Positions 16,446-23,453 of a stretch of DNA of 25,212 bases are shown here, in pieces. A model generated the notes under the pieces. The model was not told the origin of the DNA and searched no databases. It worked only from the letters and a program-made list of their open reading frames with translations. The stretch lies in the NCBI GenBank assembly GCA_945938055.1, contig CAMEUH010000009.1, positions 1-25,212 of the forward strand, written 5' to 3'. The DNA is from an uncultured Eubacteriaceae bacterium (GTDB taxonomy: Bacteria > Bacillota > Clostridia > Lachnospirales > Lachnospiraceae). Position 1 is the stretch's first letter; each line of letters starts with the position of its first letter. The position numbers and the translations under genes were made by a program.

Positions 16446-16499
16446 CGTGAAGGTGGTAGAACAGTAGGTTCAGGATGTGTTGCTAGCATCATTGAGGAA
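16446..16499 (+). pseudogene. Remnant of an EF-Tu (tuf) 3' end
   Basis: Translated in the + frame that opens with an ATG at 16386 and closes with TAA at 16521-16523, these bases give REGGRTVGSGCVASIIEE. The last residues of bacterial EF-Tu read REGGRTVGSGVVxSIIE, so nearly the whole match is to one protein end. The residues before it (from 16386) and after it do not resemble EF-Tu, and the rest of tuf is absent. A strong terminator follows 31 bases after the match, as after a real tuf gene. It may be a duplicated 3' end left by an integrating element. The 45-residue ORF itself is probably not a gene. Confidence 0.55.
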
Positions 16500-16530
16500 T
16501 CGTTGATAAACCACAATTTATAAGATTTTT

Positions 16531-16565
16531 AAGGGTTTCCAAGTTCCACTTGGAAACCCTTTTTT
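16531..16565 (+). terminator. Strong rho-independent terminator
   Basis: A perfect 13-bp stem (AAGGGTTTCCAAG at 16531-16543 pairs with 16549-16561) with loop TTCCA is followed by a run of T. It terminates + strand transcription. It lies directly after the EF-Tu remnant and is the only strong terminator seen after the defence genes. Confidence 0.92.
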
Positions 16566-16604
16566 GTATAATAGGAAATTCCTCCTGCCACAGGAATCTA
16601 TGAC

Positions 16605-16629
16605 AAAAATGCCCACATAAACGCGGGCA
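16605..16629 (-). terminator. Terminator of the small minus-strand gene
   Basis: On the minus strand TGCCC and GGGCA pair, extended by three further pairs including wobbles, with a TTTA loop, followed by TTTTTG. It sits 15 bases beyond the stop of the 62-residue gene. Confidence 0.7.
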
Positions 16630-16643
16630 CAAGAACAAGGAGA

Positions 16644-16832
16644 TTACTGAAAGAGGTCTATATAGAAACCTTCTTCCGGTTCATCACCATCCCAGTCATC
16701 GTCTTCAGTTAGAAAATAGTGCATGTCCAAAAGGTCTGAATCAGACATGTTCTTAACGAGTTTTGCTGTCATTCCTTCTGGAGGATTTTTAATATATTTG
16801 TTACGAAGTTCCTCTAAAGCTTTAGAATCCAT
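16644..16832 (-). CDS. Small acidic hypothetical protein linked to the IS91-type element
   Basis: A 62-residue protein, not recognised by function. The start at 16832 (MDSKALEELRNKYIKNPPEG) is preceded by AGGGAGGA at good spacing; a longer in-frame version up to 16907 has no such site and overlaps the upstream gene end. The N-terminal half is a basic amphipathic helix region. The C-terminal half is very acidic (TEDDDWDGDEPEEG) and ends FYIDLFQ. It lies 59 bases after the deleted transposase gene on the same strand, with its own terminator behind. It is probably an accessory ORF of the transposable element. There is no sequence sign of catalysis. Confidence 0.65.
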   Translation of the reverse strand: MDSKALEELRNKYIKNPPEGMTAKLVKNMSDSDLLDMHYFLTEDDDWDGDEPEEGFYIDLFQ

Positions 16833-16891
16833 GATTGTAAGTTCCTCCCTATCTGCTGATAGATACAGTATGAAGCAGACAGGAAGATAAA

Positions 16892-17263
16892 TCAAGCAGA
16901 ACGGCATTTTAATTTTGCAATAGTCCTTTCGTACATTTCTTCCAGAGAAACCCGTTTGTGGTTGTAGTAAAGGTCAGTCAGTGTCATGGCTGCTTTGCAG
17001 TTTGGACAACAAAGAGGGTCGTAACCAAAAGAAGCAGCTATGTTATTGCACCATTTTGTAAAACTGCAAATGAACTTATGTCTGTCTTTCGGGATAGCAC
17101 GTCTGAGGTTTCCACATTTGGAACAGGCATACATCGCCCCACCAAATGAGGGGTCACCACAGTTAATCATCTTGTCAACGTTATCAATAACAGCTTGACG
17201 GGGATGTAAAATATATAACATTTCTTCATAATGGTCTTTAAAAATGGTTTGTAGGATATTCAT
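16892..17263 (-). pseudogene. Internally deleted IS91-family transposase
   Basis: The frame from MNILQTIFKDHYEEMLYILHPR to the stop encodes 123 residues. The first 65 match the zinc-binding N-terminus of IS91-type transposases (HPRQAVIDNVDKMINCGDPSFGG, then CSKCGNLRRA). The last 60 match the far C-terminus of the same proteins (SFTKWCNNIAASFGYDPL, then CPNC and DLYYNHKRVSLEEMYE). The second half of the zinc finger and the entire catalytic core with its HUH/tyrosine motifs are missing. The join is in frame near RAIPKDRHKFIC, so the product is a short fusion without strand-transfer activity. A complete family member is about 390-400 residues. An in-frame extension to 17311 adds only a shadow over a hairpin. 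It could still bind element ends; that is speculation. Confidence 0.8.
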
Positions 17264-17303
17264 AAGACTATTATGAAGGAAAAGCAACCAAAAGGAAAAC
17301 CCA

Positions 17304-17321
17304 CCCCTCAAGAATGAGGGG
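17304..17321. repeat. 7-bp hairpin upstream of the IS91-type remnant
   Basis: CCCCTCA (17304-17310) and TGAGGGG (17315-17321) form a perfect stem with an AGAA loop, 41 bases upstream of the transposase start. Hairpins of this kind occur at ends of HUH-type elements. No second end was recognised to confirm it. Confidence 0.6.
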
Positions 17322-17332
17322 CAGGGGAGTTG

Positions 17333-17353
17333 AATAGGCGAAGCCTATTTTTT
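17333..17353 (+). terminator. Hairpin with T run (terminator-like)
   Basis: AATAGGC (17333-17339) and GCCTATT (17343-17349) pair around a GAA loop, followed by six T. It reads as a + strand terminator, although no + strand gene lies immediately before it. It may belong to the transposable-element end together with the neighbouring hairpin. Confidence 0.6.
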
Positions 17354-17366
17354 ACCCTTATATCCC

Positions 17367-17600
17367 TTAAGAGAGAATAGTGCATACGTATAGCAGATAG
17401 GAATCTACAATAGAATACAGCCTATAGCAAACAGAGTTGTCTCCCACATCACCTGCATGAACTGGCATATCTGATATCCCATACAAAATGATAACACCGA
17501 AAAAGATGCTTGCTATTTCTGCTGTTAAGTTAGATAATATAAGTATCTCAAAAGAAAATTGAGTAATATATTTAAAATGTATGGGAACAATACCTGTTTT
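17367..17600 (-). other. Unidentified minus-strand open frame, possible gene remnant
   Basis: A 77-codon frame is open between a TAG (17601-17603) and a TAA (17367-17369) on the minus strand. It encodes hydrophobic stretches such as IASIFFGVIILYGISDMP and YLLYVCTILS, as in a membrane protein tail. There is no credible start codon or ribosome site, and I recognise no family. It may be the decayed end of a gene cut by the neighbouring element. The stretch 17354-17715 otherwise holds nothing I can assign, apart from a hydrophobic in-frame extension in front of the GH43 gene. Confidence 0.25.
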
Positions 17601-17715
17601 CTACTATATTTCTTTGGTTTTTCCGGAGATCATTTCCTGCGTAATATACACAATATTAGTGTGCTGTGTGGTGGGAAGTGTGATAGGAAGCTGTGGTGCA
17701 AGGATGGTGGAGCAT

Positions 17716-19266
17716 ATGACGATAATGAAAGATGAAATAAATAATAAACAGGTATATAATCCTTACCTGCCCATTGATGTATACATACCGGATGGAGAAC
17801 CACATGTGATAGGAGACAGAGTGTATGTATTTGGTTCTCATGATAAAGAGGGCGGAGAGACTTATTGTGAGCTTGATTATGTGGGTTATTCAGCGCCGGT
17901 TGATGATTTGTCAAACTCGAAGTATGAGGGTGTAATGTACAGTGCGAGTCAGGATCCGCATTCCAATGAAATCGTGGAGGGATATGGTCCACGAAAGTAT
18001 TTGTATGCACCGGATGTGGTTTGTGGAAATGATGGAAGATATTATTTGTACTATTGTCTTTCGGCGGCCAAGGGAAAAGGTGGATTTTTTGGACCGATAT
18101 CAGTGGCGGTATGCGATACGCCGGTTGGCCGTTATGAATACCTCGGAGATGTACGATATCCGGATGGGAGGTTGATGAAAAGATTTATTCCTTTTGATCC
18201 GGCGGTGATGAATGATGAAGGGAAAATCTATTTGTATTATGGATGGTCTTATTCAGCCAGAATGACAGATGTGGAGGAAGAGATACTTAAGGAGAAGATG
18301 AAAGAGTCTTTTAATAAGACCGATGAAGATATTGAGCGAGATGGCGTAGGGATTATGGGTGCCAATTGTGTGGAGTTGGAAAATGATATGCTTACCGTTA
18401 AGTCGGAGCCTAAAAGAATTGTGCCATGTCATCGAATGGCGTTAGGAACTGAATTTGAGAATCTGGCATTTTTTGAGGCAAGCTCCATTAGAAAGTTTAA
18501 TGGAAAATATTATTTTATATATTCGAATCAGGTGAATCATCAGTTGTGTTATGCAATTAGTGATTATCCGGATAAAGGTTTTAGAGCAGGTGGGGTTATT
18601 ATTTCCAATGGAGATGTGGGATATAAAAACAGAGAGGAAAAGGATAGACTTGCTTGTACCGGAACGAATCATGGAAGTATAGAGTGCATTAATGGACGAT
18701 ATTATATCTTTTATCATAGGAATACACATCTTACCAGTTATTCCAGACAAGGACTTGCAGAAGAGATAGAGATTCAGCCAGATGGCAGTATCAGCCAGAT
18801 TTGTATGACATCATGTGGTCTTAATAATGGTCCGCTTAAGGCGAATGGAACATATCCATCGGTTATAGCATGTAATCTGACTGATGGATACATGCCACAT
18901 AATGGTAATTCAAGTTCTGGTAATATGAAGCCGAATATTACCCATGGAGACAATGAAAGGTTTATTACTAACATTTCGGATAACACTCTGATAGGATATA
19001 AGTATTTTGCATTTGAGGGGAAATGTAGTATTACATTATTAATGAGAGGCGAGGGGCAGGGCAGGATCTATGTTGGTACAGATGAAAGCATTACCGACAG
19101 TTCCGAATTTGATACGGATAAATGCAAAACCAGCTTAGAGGTGTGTTCTTCTCAGGTATGGCATAAATATGTGCTGGAATTTGAAGAAAATGGAGAGGCG
19201 CCGCTGTATCTGGTATTTAAGGGTGACGGAAGATTTGATTTGCTGAATCTAACATTCAAATCATGA
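17716..19266 (+). CDS. Glycoside hydrolase family 43 (arabinosidase/xylosidase type)
   Basis: A 516-residue five-bladed beta-propeller hydrolase. NPYLPIDVYIPDGEPHV places the catalytic base at Asp26; LYAPDVVC gives the modulating Asp100; FFEASSIRKFNGKYYFIYS gives the acid Glu254. A later NHGSIECINGRYYIFYHR carries the propeller histidine. It likely removes arabinose or xylose from plant oligosaccharides. The C-terminal 100 residues (FITNISDNTLIGYKYFAFEG to the end) form a beta-rich accessory domain resembling a carbohydrate-binding module. The frame stays open up to 17581, adding a hydrophobic stretch without a ribosome site; the ATG at 17716 with GGTGG upstream was preferred, making the enzyme cytoplasmic. 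The exact start (17704, 17716 or 17725) is uncertain. Its end overlaps the convergent desulfidase gene by 11 bp. Confidence 0.85.
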   Translation: MTIMKDEINNKQVYNPYLPIDVYIPDGEPHVIGDRVYVFGSHDKEGGETYCELDYVGYSAPVDDLSNSKYEGVMYSASQDPHSNEIVEGYGPRKYLYAPDVVCGNDGRYYLYYCLSAAKGKGGFFGPISVAVCDTPVGRYEYLGDVRYPDGRLMKRFIPFDPAVMNDEGKIYLYYGWSYSARMTDVEEEILKEKMKESFNKTDEDIERDGVGIMGANCVELENDMLTVKSEPKRIVPCHRMALGTEFENLAFFEASSIRKFNGKYYFIYSNQVNHQLCYAISDYPDKGFRAGGVIISNGDVGYKNREEKDRLACTGTNHGSIECINGRYYIFYHRNTHLTSYSRQGLAEEIEIQPDGSISQICMTSCGLNNGPLKANGTYPSVIACNLTDGYMPHNGNSSSGNMKPNITHGDNERFITNISDNTLIGYKYFAFEGKCSITLLMRGEGQGRIYVGTDESITDSSEFDTDKCKTSLEVCSSQVWHKYVLEFEENGEAPLYLVFKGDGRFDLLNLTFKS

Positions 19267-20533
19267 GGCGAATAATTTCATCATTGGTCGACTTCATGCC
19301 ATCATGGCCGAGTCGGCCAATATTTTTAATGGTTGATTCGATGTCGCCCGTTACGATGCCATCTCCACCTTTGAAATCCTGACCATTAAGATACATCTGA
19401 TATCCAAGGATTCCTGCATCGACGGAAGCAGATATTTTGGCTGCGCAGGATGCTTTGGCACCATCACATATGATTCCGGAAACAATTGCAAGAGCATTGA
19501 CAATGGTGCTTGATATCGCATCAAAATTGCCACCGCACAGATAGGCAATTCCAGCACCGGCACCAGCACCAGCACTTACAGCGCCGCAGTAAGCGGAAAG
19601 TGTACCAATACCGGTTTTTTCATGGATTGATGTAAGGTTAGAGAGTGCAAGGGCACGATAAAGCTTTTCTTTTCCGGAATGAAGTTCCTTGGCATATTCA
19701 AGAACTGGTACAGAACAGGTTATTCCCTGATTGCCACTTCCGGAATTGATGATAACAGGGAGTTCACAGCCATTCATTCTGGCATCAGATCCGGCAGCGG
19801 CTTTGGCTTTTGCACGTGTCTTAACGTCATTACCATAGGTTCTTAAAAGGACAGAACCAATATTGGAACCGTAATTGCCCAAAAGACCTTCTTCCGAGAT
19901 TGCATTATTATATTGTATCTGACGTTCAAAGAGATCTTTAAGATCATTGATATCAAATGTATTGATGAAATCCCATATATCTTCCATTGTAAGAAGGGAG
20001 TAGTCTCTGGAGATATTCTCAGAATCATCCGTATCAGGAATCTCTTTTTTGAACAGAATTTCACCATCTTTTTCAACGAGACAGACATTAGTATGATTAT
20101 CGACAATTCTTACGGTAGCATAGGAATCACCATAGTATTCAGTAATAATGATATCGAATACATGCCCAAGTTCGATATGCTCAACGTCTATTTTAAGATT
20201 ATTAAGATATTCCATCATTTTCTGACGGTCATTTTCATTGATGTTAGTAAGTACTTCAAGCTCCTTTTCTGAGTGACCGGCTACGATACCTGCAACAACT
20301 GCGGCTGGTATACCCTTTAATCGGTTGGTGTTTGGTACGATAACACTTTTAACATTCTTGATGATACTACCGCTTACCTTCACAGTTACATGATCTGGGA
20401 CATATCCGAGTGTTTCTCCCGCCTTGGCGGCAGCAAATGCAATTGCAATAGGTTCCGTACAACCAAGTGCTGGTACAAGTTCATTCTTAAGAATTCTTAC
20501 ATAAGCCTGATATTTTTCTGAGTTCCTTTCCAT
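19256..20533 (-). CDS. cyuA: L-cysteine desulfidase (UPF0597/CyuA family)
   Basis: A 425-residue member of the iron-sulfur L-cysteine desulfidase family, related to the alpha subunit of Fe-S serine dehydratases. It would convert L-cysteine to pyruvate, ammonia and hydrogen sulfide in the cytoplasm. PALGCTEPIAIAFAAA holds the conserved Cys25. The C-terminal cysteines Cys316, Cys356 and Cys363, the last two in IICDGAKASCAAK, sit where the [4Fe-4S] ligands lie in this family. GSGNQGI and glycine/alanine-rich SAGAGAGAGIAYL are also family hallmarks. AAGGAGA precedes the ATG. A promoter lies in the divergent gap shared with the LysR gene, which probably controls it. The stop lies inside the convergent GH43 gene end and no terminator was seen between them. 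Length is normal. The symbol is by homology to the E. coli gene. Confidence 0.85.
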   Translation of the reverse strand: MERNSEKYQAYVRILKNELVPALGCTEPIAIAFAAAKAGETLGYVPDHVTVKVSGSIIKNVKSVIVPNTNRLKGIPAAVVAGIVAGHSEKELEVLTNINENDRQKMMEYLNNLKIDVEHIELGHVFDIIITEYYGDSYATVRIVDNHTNVCLVEKDGEILFKKEIPDTDDSENISRDYSLLTMEDIWDFINTFDINDLKDLFERQIQYNNAISEEGLLGNYGSNIGSVLLRTYGNDVKTRAKAKAAAGSDARMNGCELPVIINSGSGNQGITCSVPVLEYAKELHSGKEKLYRALALSNLTSIHEKTGIGTLSAYCGAVSAGAGAGAGIAYLCGGNFDAISSTIVNALAIVSGIICDGAKASCAAKISASVDAGILGYQMYLNGQDFKGGDGIVTGDIESTIKNIGRLGHDGMKSTNDEIIRLMI

Positions 20534-20586
20534 ACTGATTCTCCTTGTAAAGCTGTGAAATGTAATGTTTTGTTTTTCTTGACTAT

Positions 20587-20615
20587 AGTATAATGAAGAT
20601 GTAGAATTTAGTAAA
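20587..20615 (-). promoter_or_regulatory. Sigma-A-type promoter of the cysteine desulfidase gene
   Basis: On the minus strand the -35 TTTACT (20610-20615) and the -10 TATACT (20587-20592) are separated by exactly 17 bases. It reads toward the desulfidase gene, 53 bases before its start codon. Confidence 0.6.
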
Positions 20616-20618
20616 TTA

Positions 20619-20640
20619 AAATGATTTTATAAAATAATTT
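20619..20640. promoter_or_regulatory. 22-bp near-palindrome, candidate LysR operator
   Basis: A 12-bp perfect palindrome ATTTTATAAAAT (20624-20635) extends to 22 bases with a single mismatched pair. It fits the T-N11-A rule of LysR-type sites. It lies just upstream of the desulfidase -35 and 26 bases before the regulator start, where an autoregulating LysR protein would bind. AT-rich palindromes can arise by chance. Confidence 0.45.
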
Positions 20641-20666
20641 AAAAATAATAATATTAAGAGGCGGAA

Positions 20667-21539
20667 ATGGAATTACAAGAATTGAGAACATTTGTTGCAG
20701 TTACGGAACATAAAAGCTTTTCTAAAGCAGCAATTTATCTTGAATATTCTCAGGCAGCGGTAACAGTACAGATTAAAAATCTTGAGGAAGAGTTATCTGT
20801 CAGGCTTTTCGATAGACTGGGAAAGACCATTAGACTTACATCAGCGGGAAGGATTCTTGATGAGCATGCAATCCGTGTATTAAATGATGTTTCACAGTTA
20901 ATGGAGGCTGTGTCGGAAAGTGATACCATAACAGGAAATCTGAGAATAGGAACGATAGACTCACTCTGTTCATCGGTATTTCCCAATCTTGTTGATCGAT
21001 TCCATGAGAAATGTCCGAAGGTATCATTAAGCATAACAACAGATACGCCTAGTAAGCTTCTGACCATGCTTAAAAACAATGAGCTGGATATGCTTTATCT
21101 TTTTGATGAGATAATTAATGATCCGGTACTAATAAATGCCTATGTAAGTGAGGAAAGAATCGTGTTTGCAGCAGCGGCAGATCATCTGCTGGCGGATGGA
21201 AGAATGCATGATATCAATGAACTGCTTGAGTATCCTTTTATCTTAACAGAGAAGGCTGCAAGTTATAGACGAGTACTCGATACAAAACTTTTAAAAGAAG
21301 GAAAAGAAATCATTCCGGTATTTGAATGCAACAATACCGACATTTTGATTGATCAGCTTATAAAGAAGAAAGGGATTGCCTTTCTTCCTTATTATGCAAC
21401 GAAAGAGTTTGAAAAACAGAAAATTATCAGACAGATTAAGGTGCATGATTATAATATAAATATCTGGCATCAGGTACTTTATCATAAAAACAAATGGGTT
21501 AATAAACCGATGAAGGATTTTCTTGAGTTGTTGTCATAA
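20667..21539 (+). CDS. LysR-family transcriptional regulator
   Basis: A 290-residue regulator of normal LysR length. The N-terminal winged helix-turn-helix covers residues 1-60 (ELRTFVAVTEHKSFSKAAIY, then SQAAVTVQIKNLEEELSVRL and FDRLGKTIRLTSAG). Residues 88-290 form the effector-binding domain beginning NLRIGTIDSLCSSVFPNLV. An AAGAGGCGG ribosome site precedes the ATG. It is transcribed away from the cysteine desulfidase gene with a 133-base shared control region, the classic layout in which a LysR protein activates its divergent neighbour in response to a substrate. Cysteine or a related sulfur compound is a plausible effector, by inference only. It is convergent with the ABC-class ATPase gene, leaving 28 bases between stops. 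Confidence 0.92.
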   Translation: MELQELRTFVAVTEHKSFSKAAIYLEYSQAAVTVQIKNLEEELSVRLFDRLGKTIRLTSAGRILDEHAIRVLNDVSQLMEAVSESDTITGNLRIGTIDSLCSSVFPNLVDRFHEKCPKVSLSITTDTPSKLLTMLKNNELDMLYLFDEIINDPVLINAYVSEERIVFAAAADHLLADGRMHDINELLEYPFILTEKAASYRRVLDTKLLKEGKEIIPVFECNNTDILIDQLIKKKGIAFLPYYATKEFEKQKIIRQIKVHDYNINIWHQVLYHKNKWVNKPMKDFLELLS

Positions 21540-21567
21540 AGTTTATTGATAACGCAGGAAACTTGTT

Positions 21568-23262
21568 TCACGCCCGTATCCTGCTCAGGCAGGCAAAAAT
21601 TTCCTGTGTTCTTGGGAGTGCCAGCCTGCATGGAACATAGGAAGCGCAAAAAGCCTCAAAGCCCTTTTGTTCCAGAAGCATTTCCAGAGTCTCGACAACC
21701 TGCTGAATGGTCTTTTTGCCGTCAAAGAGCTGCTCACAGGCATAACGGGAGAGATATGCAAGCATCATGGTCTGTTCGGAATCGACAAGCTGCTCCAGGT
21801 AACGGATGTTGACAATTTCTTTATCCAGTGAAAAAGAGTCAGGACCATATGCTTTAATCTTCATGTGCTCATGGCGGGAATCGCGCGTAGAACGCCTAAG
21901 AGGAGGGTATACACGCTGAAAATCCGGTAACTTAAAATCTGGTGCACAGGTCAGGGGTGCAGGATACTGCTCACAAAGCAGCTTCACCTTTTTGGTAATA
22001 TCAACAACATGGTAACAGTCCATAAGGAGGATGGTATCGGCAATGTAAAAAAAGGCGCCTGAGCTTCCGGCAACCATGATGGTTGAAATGCCGGCATTTT
22101 CATAAAGGCTCCGTGTACGCTCAATAAAAGGAGTAATGGGTTCTTTCTTGCGGCTGATTACCTGCTGCATTAATTCGTCGCGAACCATGAAATTGGTGGC
22201 GGAGGTGTCTTCGTCAATCAGAAAAACTCTGGCACCGGCTTCGATTCCTTCGATGACAGCAGCGGCCTGAGAAGTGCTTCCACTTGCATCTTCTGTAAAA
22301 AATGAGGTCGTATCCTTTTTATTAGGAAGGTCATTAATAACGAGAGAAATGTCAACGCCGCGAATGGAACGACCATCTTCTGCACGCAGTTTTACGGCAC
22401 TTTCCTCGGTGATGACAAATTCACGTCCATCTCCACGAATATGGTTATATACTCCTGCCTGAATGGCTTCGAGCAGAGTGGATTTGCCATGATATCCGCC
22501 TCCGACAATTAGAGTGATTCCGTTTTTTAAAGCCATTCCGGAGATTGGACCATGATGTGGAAGCAAGATGGTGCATTCCAGACTTTCTGGTGACTGAAAT
22601 GGGACACTTTCTTTCAGGGGTAACTGTGATACTCCGCTTTTTCGTGGAAGAATGGAACCGTTTGCAATAAAAGATGTGAGACGATTCTGCTTTAAAAAGG
22701 TTCGAATTGCTTCCTGGTCTTCTGCAAGGAAAATAGTATCTTCAACAGCCTTTTGATTCAGATTTTTGTAAAACAGGCTCTTCTCAACACATTCCGGAAT
22801 AAAATCAAATAAAATGTGTTCCAGTTCCTCAGCATTTATGGTTCTTCCGAATGCCGGAAAACCAGCTTCAAAACGCATAATCAGTTTGGAATTGGAAATC
22901 TGGCAGGCACTACGGTTAAGGATTTCCTGTCCGCAGCGGCTAATGGAAAGAAGCCCACTTTTTCCAGACCCCTTTGCTTTAAAATTGTAGCCTTCGATTT
23001 GTTGGGCAAACTGTCTGGTAAGGTAATCCTGTAAGGCGATTCTTGTATGGGATGTTTTATGGTATTGTTCGGGAATTCCAGTTTCTTTTAATGAAACTTC
23101 CACGTGCAGGGTAGAAGGTGCTGCAAAAGGGTCGCCCTGTACATGGTCGATAGATAACACATAGGAATTAAAATTCCAGTAGCCGGCAAGAGATTTATAA
23201 GCAGGATAGCTTTTGCGATTGATGGAGTGTAATAATGTTCGTAAGTCATTGGATGATTTCAT
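21568..23262 (-). CDS. ABC-class predicted ATPase (PF09818 family)
   Basis: A 564-residue member of the 'predicted ATPase of the ABC class' family. The Walker A is GGGYHGKSTLLEAI (254-267), with the family's unusual His before the Gly-Lys-Ser. The signature-like DASGSTSQAAAVIEGIEAG spans 325-343, the Walker B is VFLIDEDTSATNFMVRD (346-362), and an H-loop-region segment is SSGAFFYIADTILLMD. The N-terminal 230 residues are the family-specific domain. These proteins are not transporter subunits: there is no membrane segment or permease. A trypanosome relative takes part in RNA editing, so a nucleic-acid role is possible, but the bacterial function is unknown. AGAGGT precedes the start. Transcription appears monocistronic from the promoter upstream. 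GC content is higher than in the island genes, consistent with core chromosome. Confidence 0.88.
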   Translation of the reverse strand: MKSSNDLRTLLHSINRKSYPAYKSLAGYWNFNSYVLSIDHVQGDPFAAPSTLHVEVSLKETGIPEQYHKTSHTRIALQDYLTRQFAQQIEGYNFKAKGSGKSGLLSISRCGQEILNRSACQISNSKLIMRFEAGFPAFGRTINAEELEHILFDFIPECVEKSLFYKNLNQKAVEDTIFLAEDQEAIRTFLKQNRLTSFIANGSILPRKSGVSQLPLKESVPFQSPESLECTILLPHHGPISGMALKNGITLIVGGGYHGKSTLLEAIQAGVYNHIRGDGREFVITEESAVKLRAEDGRSIRGVDISLVINDLPNKKDTTSFFTEDASGSTSQAAAVIEGIEAGARVFLIDEDTSATNFMVRDELMQQVISRKKEPITPFIERTRSLYENAGISTIMVAGSSGAFFYIADTILLMDCYHVVDITKKVKLLCEQYPAPLTCAPDFKLPDFQRVYPPLRRSTRDSRHEHMKIKAYGPDSFSLDKEIVNIRYLEQLVDSEQTMMLAYLSRYACEQLFDGKKTIQQVVETLEMLLEQKGFEAFCASYVPCRLALPRTQEIFACLSRIRA

Positions 23263-23308
23263 GATGGATACCTCTTATTATTGTAAAAATATTGTTTGTA
23301 TGAAACTT

Positions 23309-23338
23309 ATTATACACGTTCTAACTCATTTTTGAAAA
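23309..23338 (-). promoter_or_regulatory. Promoter of the ABC-class ATPase gene
   Basis: On the minus strand the -35 TTTTCA (23333-23338) and a consensus -10 TATAAT (23309-23314) are separated by 18 bases, 46 bases before the start codon. Confidence 0.6.
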
Positions 23339-23368
23339 ATAATATGAAAATCTTTATATTTTTTCCCA

Positions 23369-23396
23369 TTAACATAATAAAGTATGATATGATAAT
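23369..23396 (+). promoter_or_regulatory. Promoter of the split membrane-protein gene
   Basis: TTAACA (23369-23374) and GATAAT (23391-23396) are separated by 16 bases. Transcription would start near 23403, ahead of both possible start codons (23427 and 23454). Confidence 0.5.
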
Positions 23397-23453
23397 ATTA
23401 CTGGGATAAAATGTCAGGGGAATAATATGGAACAAACGTTAAAGGAGAAAAAC

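Noticed and set aside
16460..16490. tRNA-like T-arm sequence (GGTTCAGGA)
   Set aside because: No acceptor or anticodon stems fit around it, and the bases are explained by the EF-Tu C-terminal coding match.
16386..16523. 45-residue ORF containing the EF-Tu end as a real small gene
   Set aside because: There is no ribosome site, the first 20 residues look random, and the only conserved part is a protein end out of context.
17581..17715. In-frame N-terminal extension of the GH43 gene with a hydrophobic stretch that could be a signal anchor
   Set aside because: There is no ribosome site before the ATG at 17581, while the ATG at 17716 has one and is followed directly by the GH43 fold. The extension may be the tail of a lost upstream gene.
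20579..20594. TTGACT and TATAAT as a promoter for the LysR gene
   Set aside because: They are separated by only 4 bases, far too close for one promoter.
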